Origin: a virus
IMG/VR virus record: IMGVR_UViG_3300042691_034885
Location: 1 to 45,407 of that record
DNA length: 45,407 nucleotides
Direction: 5' to 3' (one strand)
In this document: positions 11,101 to 18,200 of the stretch, piece after piece
Position numbering within the stretch: the stretch's first letter is position 1
How the letters are laid out: every line of letters starts with the position of its first letter
Translations under genes and position numbers: made by a program
Notes under the pieces: generated by a model
The model's database searches: none
The model's input: only the letters and a program-made list of their open reading frames with translations
What the model was told of the DNA's origin: nothing

Positions 11101-12109
11101 GCGTCATCGCGGCATTGAATGCCTGTTCCCGCATGTCGTTTCCGACTCTGGCGATAACGGTCCCAGCTGCTATTCGAGCCCTATCTCTTCTCGCCATTGA
11201 AGGGTTGAGTGAACTGTATACAGTTCTTGCGCTTGGTGCCCCTTGTCTGAGCTTATCTTTTGCATTTTGCTTGGCAAGTTTTTCAACCCGTCTAGACACG
11301 CGACGTTCAAATTTTTGTAATCTATCCTGCCGTCTCGCCTCGGCCCCACTTTCCAATCTCCTTCCAGCGCGATAGAGCATCGGTTTATCGATGTTTTTTG
11401 GGTCTGTTATTGGTTTCTTTATGTCTCGTATTGATGCTGCTGTTAGGCCCTGTCCTAAGCGACGCATCATTCCAAACGTGCAACCAATACCCAATCTATT
11501 GGTGAATTGTCCACCGAAAGGCGTATCCTCTGGGCAGCGCCAACCTCCACCACCAGGTATAGCTGAATCCCATACCGCACGAACACCCTTCACTTTGAGT
11601 GCCATGCTCGACGTGCTGATGTCATTCCTGAAAGCACGTGATTTATAGTTGACTGCAATTTGCTTGTATGCGACGTCTATCGATGCCAATGAAGAGTCGG
11701 TAAGCGGCCAATCAATGATTGACTCCTCTTCGGCATGTCTATCTATATCAAAATCATCTTCGTGGTTTGCATTCTCAGGGAAAAACGGTGGCAAATTTTT
11801 TGTTTGTATTATCTTTACCAAACTTTTTTTGGCGATTTCATTCTTTAAATCCCCAAATATTTGTTCTGAAAAATTGTCTTGCATTGAGGCGATATCGACT
11901 TTGTCTACATCGGACATCTCCGACAGGGAAAGGGTTATGTCTAAAGAGTTTTTCATCTGCTCCAATGACATTTTTTCCCCATTTGCCCAGTTCGCCCACA
12001 CCTCACCCTGTCCGGTTGCGCCATAGGCAACAAGGGAGTTTTTGGATAGAACCAGTACGGCAAATGGCTGCTTTGTAAGTCTATCTTCGATTAACGCAAT
12101 TTGTCTCAT
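5078..12109 (-). CDS. Giant polyvalent protein (2343 aa) with C-terminal ADP-ribosyltransferase-like domain
   Basis: The largest gene in the window. A short N-terminal alpha/beta region (about 1-80) is followed by the cysteine module near residues 188-207 (CPEDTPFGGQFTN, 17 residues between cysteines). Next come basic, helical low-complexity stretches. A roughly 20-residue repeat appears near 380, 520 and 1490 (for example NGIYYNDATGEMFDY and SGLYIDTNTGEF). A Pro/Ala/Ser-rich linker spans about 1386-1473. From about 1990 to the end the sequence reads YVAISRGLGG, GQGQRASGTGEYW, GGTMVALLSKDM, then ITILNRSAMIIED. That order matches phage ADP-ribosyltransferase domains: a first Arg, then a glycine/serine motif, then a closing strand. 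Activity is not proven and a catalytic Glu could not be assigned. Its ATG overlaps the 705-residue gene stop by 4 bases. Confidence 0.75.
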   Translation of the reverse strand: MRQIALIEDRLTKQPFAVLVLSKNSLVAYGATGQGEVWANWANGEKMSLEQMKNSLDITLSLSEMSDVDKVDIASMQDNFSEQIFGDLKNEIAKKSLVKIIQTKNLPPFFPENANHEDDFDIDRHAEEESIIDWPLTDSSLASIDVAYKQIAVNYKSRAFRNDISTSSMALKVKGVRAVWDSAIPGGGGWRCPEDTPFGGQFTNRLGIGCTFGMMRRLGQGLTAASIRDIKKPITDPKNIDKPMLYRAGRRLESGAEARRQDRLQKFERRVSRRVEKLAKQNAKDKLRQGAPSARTVYSSLNPSMARRDRARIAAGTVIARVGNDMREQAFNAAMTRRAERRIPKDTGQAQKQTTFKLDNRIPSEYRVGGGMLPKKLSNEGLLLSTNGTMLNFDSMQPRDNLYLSLGTMPYVNLDNIDGNGLKVSSLPAFLTQAEIFQLESIARNYRDGTDKPLMTIEDVRKTYLGTLQPGLWKSLTREEAEDFLSADKSMYRIYTEPDWTITDELRTNGGTIPSGIANNGIYYNDATGEMFDYQTMLPTANMAPNERDSITMGFGYLPAYISPNEYYGMAVLARRSIADELDERARTYEPGRRLDPRNQLDAAIMGEATARALMNGRRGRRGPSKRAMIAARLRESAQDIREPGRRSARRQGKQKLNKSKFLDDKKYNGVLTNAARMIDTGAGQLAPNIMRGRIAQPTPQFAYAKGYMDDILTDVGIKHLSSKDSDQVMDDIFNNSSASFHVPGNMSQWDEANPDDAQKVAMALFTAAFIQGGANAYVSENYRNYGNGVIRERLRTIFSTGDDGKPRIRGFVYEVAYPRNQSALSALQAERTTVQNTVSPDAWMFDSNFWRDHLAESNWFDAGKTVVMFDTDGQSLLQVAHYGVNPPVSYGDLANTSWVTGNTLFTNGVRGAMQGASTYTTKRGADKAANVITPSGDAKRKKRGSKPAKSPIVQRFGLLENINSLFEPPTDKERAIREMYGRRPRPTNSRRERAANMLRRTAKRIRKEPVEESLLPQYRNLADFISDIPMRNVPGVTTPSDALAPRHFFMSDSRVHPLLLDPPGPAGRLAADWRSEATNFDGLINLNRMLMDPNRQTLLPDSFDEEHQDDLQKAIDKWSEAFNDPNQPTPQGAISNFKLLTENNDGIGNSWKYSSRKSSQPPVYIELADGSAAHFMDDDGNHIASAVEVVDANGNSEIKYIASEYTKKLLTKEPEKVVKPSFIQRVRGKFRKPKQDKTPAPSMRARSRAIVYDNKRFGLRFAKTTTGPEMPSSLGDVEKARLKKEMLKELDYHAGRFAKALGIKDVDATPIKEGDVLDWIAELKKTDPKRAGIEETNLHNFIVLSQFANTEDFGYVSNLKPSLRRRVMTNSAIVGTPVDEKKPRPFTPYGRNSGYPVIPIPTPQPRSPQNTPTPSVAPTSPSPAPSAPPVPSTPSAPSSPPTPTTPAAPVPVQPSKPVVAPQKPIPKPAGTGPVLTPGVGNPSAGITFDAASGLYIDTNTGEFVEDLSNLPIDQHAIYTPKPLEIDSGPMYGAEFPTMPVDIQNTLQKHVPHEVIAPGVDPTTPTLDITATPKTAASKIHRKGVISSFTEAIKRRIAQHDASPSMRMNSDMQRNLRHDFALIDATMALSPTSPLSELKAIDAKNIAIQQALQNPLLTDPLELMYVISPNQFLVDPANPSMSHLTSDMSRMGIDPALPIGEFYLPMTARAARNGGTYEMVTAINTALQLEHASNNPPAGMSQTDIADLRKRANLAWSNAANQIGAVYSVHQRARDNSLTAWRRRRMDKKQRYQREFDDYIYNGVVAERAQYLLEKHITNNPNALAAIEASKREAMEDNAKRKNQRLRLVAARQAAGLPRNSGLYDNQPDILDPWNSPSPPPAPRKIADIARLRDEHRSQTLFQRITQGVPAPLTDEQFQMLDILGEMHDQVQAGGRAIGPANSPLPGATFYDVTSAHLGMVWQYNGFNSLPVLLSREEIIEALKEVDANGSPKYVAISRGLGGKENASAAKQLQMVTDALTGDRFIPGQGQRASGTGEYWAQNPSSWSSLHGKNGGTMVALLSKDMILTNRKPFGILFGPEGSATNQKSITYESLWSLYNGFGAPGARAGVNVTHGTPSIFGIPPNSLKPDPNTGQLSATQLTELDGYIDQMTQVGTPYVPGQSVSGWGQVTLEGMYERNRLPSELQSLFPSAYQASNMSQDELDEIEDTRNYWNAWLHQRLVMGRDIVSRLENESTGGQSAKDANAKVWRAFRSHLYTRGENIATMMGYDGFIAQGAADELITPSQLWKALLGGRASRITILNRSAMIIEDRPIKNYPEYAPILTSITYPDGSTAARNRSGW

Positions 12110-14223
12110 TTAGGAGATAGCCCCAGTGCTTGCTTGAAAGATTCGGAAGAAGTTTTCAGCTGTTGTATGCGGTTTTTGAAAATTGTTTCTACCACACGCA
12201 AATGCATTCTTTCGGCTTCGCTAAGTTTTCCGTCTCTTGCTAGATACTCAGAAAACTTCGTGAAGTCAAAATTATCAGCTTGTTCAAGTAATTTTTCGAA
12301 CAATTCAAGCGCTCGCGCCCGTTGCTTTTCTTGGAGTTCAGCAAAATACGCCATATAAGTAGCTCGTTGTTTTTTGTTGAAGAAATCGTTGATTTCCATT
12401 TGTCTACGAGACCGTATTTCTGCTGTGCTCAATCCAGACAGTCCGGCAGATGGGTTTATTGATGCAATTGCTCTCATCTGTCCATTAACTCTGATTGGTG
12501 CAATATTGGATGGATTCCTATCTCTTGTATCAGTTAGAAAATCGGAGATAGCAAGACCAAGAATATCTTCTGGAGGAAGCATGTCTGCTGGAGTCTTTCT
12601 CAGTTGTCGAGCTGTGCTTTCAACATCCTGCGCTTCGGCGAGCATATAACTCCTACGCTTCCCGCTTCCAGTAAGTCTTACCTTAGGCGCATTTAGGCCC
12701 ATTGACCTTTGAACCTCTGATGCCAAGGCAGCGCCGAGATGTTCAAAATCTTTTTTAGGTTGTATTTCAAATACCGTCTGTCCATCTGCGCGCTCATGAA
12801 TAATTACGCCATTTTTGATTTTGCCAGTTTTGTACATGGCGCTTCGTTTTACTGCTTCTGAACGTATTGTCGCATCAATATTTTCTATTGAACCGCCTGC
12901 GTTCAGATGTCGGACAGCTGATGCAAGGTCATCGATTCTTTCGTTTTCGTTGACTGCTTCGAGCTGTGCATTTGATGAAGAACGTGTTTTTGCGGTACGT
13001 TTTTTAGCAAAAATTTCATACTGCCAACGACGCATTTGTCGTTTTGTCTGCTCACCAGGAAGTTTTGCCATTATTAGTTCATTTGGATTATTGACACCAA
13101 TGAAATTTTGCTCTAGAGAAATTGCATCGCCCATTTCGCTGGCGATAAAGTCAAGTCCTGCCATTGGTTCTTGCGGTGTGCTCAATTTTTCTGCTTGGCT
13201 CACCGTTTTCCCCAGCTTTCGTCTTTCTCCAACTGTGAGCGGTCTTGCTTTTGAGAGACTCAAAGTAGAACCACCAGGCAAAACATAAACTACTTTATCG
13301 ACTCCAGTATTTGAAAGAAGTCCAAGCTCGTCGTTGCCAATAACGTCCTGGGTGAGTGCTGTTGTGATAAATGCCGCACCCTCCATATCTCGGTTGTCCG
13401 GCACAGTGCGCAACACGGCGGCAGAAACGACCGGTTCAAGAACGAAGCCATCTCGTCTAACAAGTCTTGTGTATGGTTCTGTCACGGTTGAAAGCTGCTC
13501 AATTAGATTTTTAATTTCGCCTTGCTTAGCTGTTGTGTTTAGTTTTGACACTTTTGGTATTTGTGGAGCTCGAGATTGAAGAGGCTGTCCTGAAACTGAT
13601 AGACCGCTCACTCTCCCACCAGATGTTCTTTGGCCACCAGAACCAGGACCAGCGCTTCTCAGGGCTCTGCCTATTGCTCTTCCGATTGCACCAGGAAGGT
13701 CAAATAACTGCCTACCGCATGTTGAGTATCTCTCATCGGTGAATCTTCCGCCGAACTGGTATCCCTCAGGACACCTGAAACCTCTTGTTGGCTTCATCGG
13801 TCCAAATGGGCTTAAATTCAATCTGCTTGCAAGAACAGAACCAGGTCCTCGAAGTGGGTTGATACCAGGGAGCCCGAAATTGGAGCCACCAGGCGTCAGT
13901 ACCGTAGAGGCCAATGAGCGACCAGGCGAACGAAGTGCAGTCAGGTTTCCTGGAGTTAAAGCACTTCCAGCACCTTGAAGCGATTGCAAAATTCTGCTCT
14001 CAGATGATACTTGTCCGACCTTTACTTCGTATGCACGCTTACCGCCACGTCGTTGCATTTGACACTTGAAGTTGACTACAACATTGTTGTCATCACCGAA
14101 AGGTACTTGCGTCAAAAATATGTTCGGACGGCCAATAGCCAGCTGTGGTGATAGGTGCCTTACCTTAACAAGTGGCGCATCTGACTTGTTGTCGCAGCAA
14201 TTAGAAATCAAGTGTGTCTGCAT
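12106..14223 (-). CDS. Polyvalent protein (705 aa) with kinase-fold-like domain
   Basis: The open frame extends upstream to 14301, but I choose ATG 14223 because AGAGG lies 6 bases before it and this cuts overlap with the preceding gene to 23 bases. Residues 151-169 hold the shared cysteine module (CPEGYQFGGRFTD...C). A Gly/Ser/Pro-rich stretch surrounds it. From about residue 475 to 600 the sequence resembles HipA or PI4-kinase-like folds: FEIQPKKDFE (candidate nucleotide-binding Lys), ALASEVQRSMGLNAPKVRL, then ISDFLTDTRDRNPSN (candidate catalytic D..N). The usual metal-binding Asp after this seems replaced in IASINPSAG, so the domain may be inactive or divergent. A charged helical tail follows. 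Family assignment is by eye and moderate; the gene itself is secure. Confidence 0.7.
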   Translation of the reverse strand: MQTHLISNCCDNKSDAPLVKVRHLSPQLAIGRPNIFLTQVPFGDDNNVVVNFKCQMQRRGGKRAYEVKVGQVSSESRILQSLQGAGSALTPGNLTALRSPGRSLASTVLTPGGSNFGLPGINPLRGPGSVLASRLNLSPFGPMKPTRGFRCPEGYQFGGRFTDERYSTCGRQLFDLPGAIGRAIGRALRSAGPGSGGQRTSGGRVSGLSVSGQPLQSRAPQIPKVSKLNTTAKQGEIKNLIEQLSTVTEPYTRLVRRDGFVLEPVVSAAVLRTVPDNRDMEGAAFITTALTQDVIGNDELGLLSNTGVDKVVYVLPGGSTLSLSKARPLTVGERRKLGKTVSQAEKLSTPQEPMAGLDFIASEMGDAISLEQNFIGVNNPNELIMAKLPGEQTKRQMRRWQYEIFAKKRTAKTRSSSNAQLEAVNENERIDDLASAVRHLNAGGSIENIDATIRSEAVKRSAMYKTGKIKNGVIIHERADGQTVFEIQPKKDFEHLGAALASEVQRSMGLNAPKVRLTGSGKRRSYMLAEAQDVESTARQLRKTPADMLPPEDILGLAISDFLTDTRDRNPSNIAPIRVNGQMRAIASINPSAGLSGLSTAEIRSRRQMEINDFFNKKQRATYMAYFAELQEKQRARALELFEKLLEQADNFDFTKFSEYLARDGKLSEAERMHLRVVETIFKNRIQQLKTSSESFKQALGLSPK

Positions 14224-14989
14224 CGAATGCCTCTGCGCGTGGTTGTTCAATCTCATATCCATGAATATGTTCCCAGTTATTTTCATCACGCAGGTGCTCA
14301 CAGAATTCTGGTTCCATCGACATGAAGTCCTGTAGTACCGAAATTGCGTGATTCCAGTCTGCTTCAGTTATTACTGGGCTGAATGGTGTGTCTGTCCCAC
14401 GAACGCCAACAAACGCCAACGATTTTCCACCAGAACGAGATGTCAGTTTTCTAATTCTGTCATCAAACTCTCTATCTGACCACAGTGAACCGTGTTTGAT
14501 TTTCTTCAATTTCTTCTTGCAATTTTTCATCCCTGGATGGTGGCAACCCTCGTTCGGCCACAGGCCAGTTGTTTCGTGATGCAACCAGGCACAAATATTG
14601 TTGAGTGGGTAGAGTTCCGGGTGGTCTGCAAGGATTACTCTACAACGTCGGAATCCGCCTTCTCTGCGCATAATTGGGCGCCAGTAGCGTAATAGTCTTT
14701 CGAGGTTGCCGCGTCTTGGGCCGCGACCCTTAAGCACGTCTCCGGTAATATTTTCTTGCGGTATGACTGCGCCAGCAGGGCCGCCAGCTTTTTCTTCAAC
14801 CTGTTCGTCAGGTGTTTGTTTTATAACAATTTTTCCGTTAAGGATTTGCTCAAAAATATCCACTGTTGCTCCTGTGTCGGCGAAGATAAAAATTCCCCCT
14901 GGTCTCATTGTACGCATAAAACCAGCGGTATTTATAATGTCAACGGTTAATGTACTTTTTAAATAGTCTTGGTCGTTCGGTTTGCTCAA
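14201..14989 (-). CDS. Hypothetical Cys/His-rich phage protein (262 aa)
   Basis: A 262-residue protein with a central segment dense in conserved-looking residues: GGFRRCRVILADHPELYPLN, then ICAWLHHETTGLWPNEGC, then HHPGMKNCKKKLKK (about residues 108-158). Four cysteines and several histidines in about 50 residues suggest a structural metal site. I have a recollection of similar segments in other actinobacterial phages but know no function. The start overlaps the preceding gene by 50 bases; a later ATG (MRTMRPGGIF) is possible. Its stop overlaps the 705-residue gene. Placement within the capsid-side operon suggests a virion or assembly role, by inference. Confidence 0.7.
   Translation of the reverse strand: MSKPNDQDYLKSTLTVDIINTAGFMRTMRPGGIFIFADTGATVDIFEQILNGKIVIKQTPDEQVEEKAGGPAGAVIPQENITGDVLKGRGPRRGNLERLLRYWRPIMRREGGFRRCRVILADHPELYPLNNICAWLHHETTGLWPNEGCHHPGMKNCKKKLKKIKHGSLWSDREFDDRIRKLTSRSGGKSLAFVGVRGTDTPFSPVITEADWNHAISVLQDFMSMEPEFCEHLRDENNWEHIHGYEIEQPRAEAFDADTLDF
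14230..14234 (-). promoter_or_regulatory. Shine-Dalgarno AGAGG deciding the 705-aa start
   Basis: On the minus strand AGAGG lies 6 bases upstream of the ATG at 14223. No comparable motif precedes the upstream in-frame ATGs, so this site argues for the shorter 705-residue product. Confidence 0.55.
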
Positions 14990-15290
14990 GGGCGTGTAGC
15001 GATGCGTGCACTTTTTTATTGTATGGATTCGTATTTTCTTTCCTTGGAACCATCACGATAAACTCTGCCTGCCATTTTGGGTTATCTATATCCATTGACC
15101 ATAGGAATTTCTGATATTCATTTTCTTTGATTGGCTCAACATCGTCATTTCCGGCTATAAACGACATGAATGAGACGGGGTTTTGTTCATCGCCATTGAC
15201 GTAAATGCCGTCAAATTTATCAGCTCCAGAAACGAAGTAAAGTTTGCCCGTTTCGCCCACGTTTGCTACTAGGTGTTTTTCTATAGCCAT
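14940..15290 (-). CDS. Hypothetical protein (116 aa)
   Basis: A 116-residue protein beginning MAIEKHLVANVGETGKLYFV. Its ATG overlaps the stop codon of the 1626-residue gene (TAATG arrangement), indicating translational coupling. The N-terminal half looks beta-rich and the C-terminal half ends in a basic helix. No Cys, signal peptide or membrane segment is seen. The family is not recognised. Coupling to the exonuclease/metallopeptidase polyprotein makes a partner role conceivable but unproven. Confidence 0.65.
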   Translation of the reverse strand: MAIEKHLVANVGETGKLYFVSGADKFDGIYVNGDEQNPVSFMSFIAGNDDVEPIKENEYQKFLWSMDIDNPKWQAEFIVMVPRKENTNPYNKKVHASLHALEQTERPRLFKKYINR

Positions 15291-18200
15291 TATTGTGCCT
15301 TCGGTTTCTTGTACTTGATTATTAGTGGCTTTTTATCATCGTCCATACCGTCAATCATCCACTGCGCGTTACGTCGCTCATTCATGATGTCAACAATTTG
15401 TTCAATTATTTTTTGTCTTAGCGCGTCTTCTGCTGCAATAGTCTTTTTTGCATTCTTGTCGAATGTCCGTGGGTCAAATATGTTCAAGCCATATTTATTC
15501 GTCACTGAAAGGGTGATTCCCATTTCTTCCAGCTTATCTTTCATATCCCTAGCGGCACGCAATCGAACAAATTTATCAACATTTAGTTTAATGTCTTTTT
15601 CGTCTGCTCCAAACCGATTCATCTGTTTTTGTAATGAATCAGGTATTACGTACGAATCTGGTTTTGATTCCAGAATTTTACCGACAACAAATTTTTCTTC
15701 CTCGTTTAAACCCATTGCCTCAAAATCATTATCACCGATGAGCGAGCGCTTCATGTTTTTAATGAAATCTGGGCCTTGTTCTTCAGACGTATTGCTGATG
15801 AAATTTTCCGGTACGGAATCAAATTGAATTCTTACTTCGTCGATATCCGATGCGTCAAACCCACCGGCTATGAGTGCTTCTCTTGGCTCCCAGGAGCGCC
15901 CAGGACTAATTGCGTATTTCTCGCGACGATATGCATTGTGGTCGTCCTTAAAACGGTTATATAGGTGCTCAATAATATTCTCAGCTCTATTGTCTGTTTT
16001 GAAAGATGAGTCAACATGTGCCCTGGTGATTAGTTCAATATCTGTACTGCCAAGTGATACTGGCTCAATATGGTTATTAAACAAATCACCATTGCCATAT
16101 GCAGTTCTATCTGAAACACCGGGTTTGAGGATAATTTCCGCACTTCCGAAGTTCCAGTTATTTCCACGCGTTCTTCTGGAGTGTGGATAATCGACAAGAT
16201 TTGGAAAATACCGCTCGGGGTCGGATTTGTCGCTATTTTCGAGAAATCTCAATATGTCGCGTTGTTCTCTTTCGACCTCGTCTGAATGGAGAACTATTCC
16301 ACTAGCAGGGCGAAGTTCTGCCGGAGTATCTGGGTGTATCCCAATATCAGCTTCGTATTTTGCAAGAACTTTATTCAATCCCGAAATTCTGTTTGTCTGA
16401 TGGCTATTTTTGAAACCATTCTCAATTACGTCTTTTAGTTTTGATGCGTTTACGTGGGTGCGTGGCTGCGAATCAAGACCATCATGGAAATCCATAATTG
16501 CTGCATTGAGGTCTTTTTCTAGTTCCTCGACATTCGTTTCAATTAGGTACCTATAGAATTCTGGATTTAATCCGTTGAGTGCTTCTTGTGCAGCCATTTT
16601 TGATAGCGCATCCCATTGTGGGCTCCTGTTCGGGTCATTCGGGCCAAAATCTGGAGGAGGGGGATTTCCCGGAGGTGCGGCAGCAGCTACTTGTGGTTGG
16701 TTTTCATTAGGGACAAAAGATGCAGCAAGAGCTCTTAGTTGTGTGATATTGCTCTTGCGTTCGGCAATTCTTTGGTCGCGTGTTGAGCGCTCTGCAGTTG
16801 GTCCAAGCAACGTATTCTCTGGCTTTACATCATCGATGTACTTTAGGCTCGTATCTCCGCCGAAGTTGCCGCCATATTTATTTATTTCTTCTTTTATTTG
16901 TTTTGTTTTTCTATCTGAAGCCCTGGATGAAGCAAGTTGTCTACCTACAGACATAGAACCAGTTATTTCTGCATTCTTTTCTGCTACAAATCTTTCAAAT
17001 TCGATGAGTTCTTTTTCGAATCTATCTTTTGCTTCCGCGACGCGTTTGCCCTGGGAATTCATATCCAGAACTGTTGTTGGAAGATTTTTTTCAATTGCCT
17101 TATCGATGAGAGCTGCCATGACTTTGCCTGCGGCTTCGGAGTCGGCATCAGCTGTATGGTGTTTTGAACCCAAATCAACACCAAGGTATTGAGTTATGTC
17201 GGCTAGACCATTTGAAGCTTTTCTTGTTTCTGGGATGACGGTTCCATCCTCAAGTATTTTTTCTTTGACAAGCTTTGACGGTCCTTCTGGGTTTTCAGGT
17301 GTCCAACGCGGAAGTGTATGTTCAGCTACGTCTTTTGTATCAATATACCCAGATGGTCTCCATTGAATACCAAGTTTTTCAAGAGTTGCATCAAGAACGT
17401 CTTTGTCGAACGGTGCGTACTGGACGCCAAATATTGCGTTTTCACCAGCGAACTCCGCGAGCATCTGGTGGGCCTTTAATTTGCTCACTTGGCCACTCAG
17501 CCAATCATCCGTGAGTGTATTTCCTTCTTTATCTTTGAGGTATTTTGCCGACCACTCCCCAAGGGGTTTATCTGGCTTCATGAAGACATTGAGGCGGTCG
17601 AGTACTTTGTCACCCTTCATTCGTACGGCACCTATTTGTACCGGGTCGCCTTTGTCCACGGTCCGGCCATCTGCGTCGTGTTCTATTCCTGTAGTTTCGT
17701 AATCAAAATAGACAACTTCTGTTTCGTCGTATATCTTTTTAAATTCTTCCCACGTTTTTGCCCCTCCAAATATTTTTTGCGCTTCGCCAAGGAAGGAGCC
17801 ATAAGTAGCTTCGCGTGGATAATGGATTTCGTCCTTCTTTGCGGCCATTCTTCCGGTGATGGCTGTTGCCCCTCTATCACGGGTTAGAGGCTGCCATGAT
17901 TGCTGTTCCGGCCGCTTTCTTCGTGACCGTGTTTCATTGTTGCGGACAGCTCTTCTGACATGTTCTGCGTGAAGGCTTACTCTTGGAGCCTGTCCGCCGA
18001 CTTGCATTGCCCCAGTTATATTCCATGTTCCTGGTCTTACCTGGAAGGTGTGTCTACCTATGTTGTCTAGGTCGCGCATCACTTCTTGTGGAGTTTTGCC
18101 AGATATGTTCCTGACTGTTGATAATGGGGCTCGGAATTTTTGAAATGGTTTAGACGCTTGGGGCCCAGAAGTCATCGCATTTGCAAAATCTTCAACGTAG

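Noticed and set aside
14224-14301. Longer 731-residue start for the kinase-like protein
   Set aside because: The extra 26 residues overlap the preceding gene and lack a ribosome site, while ATG 14223 has AGAGG at good spacing.
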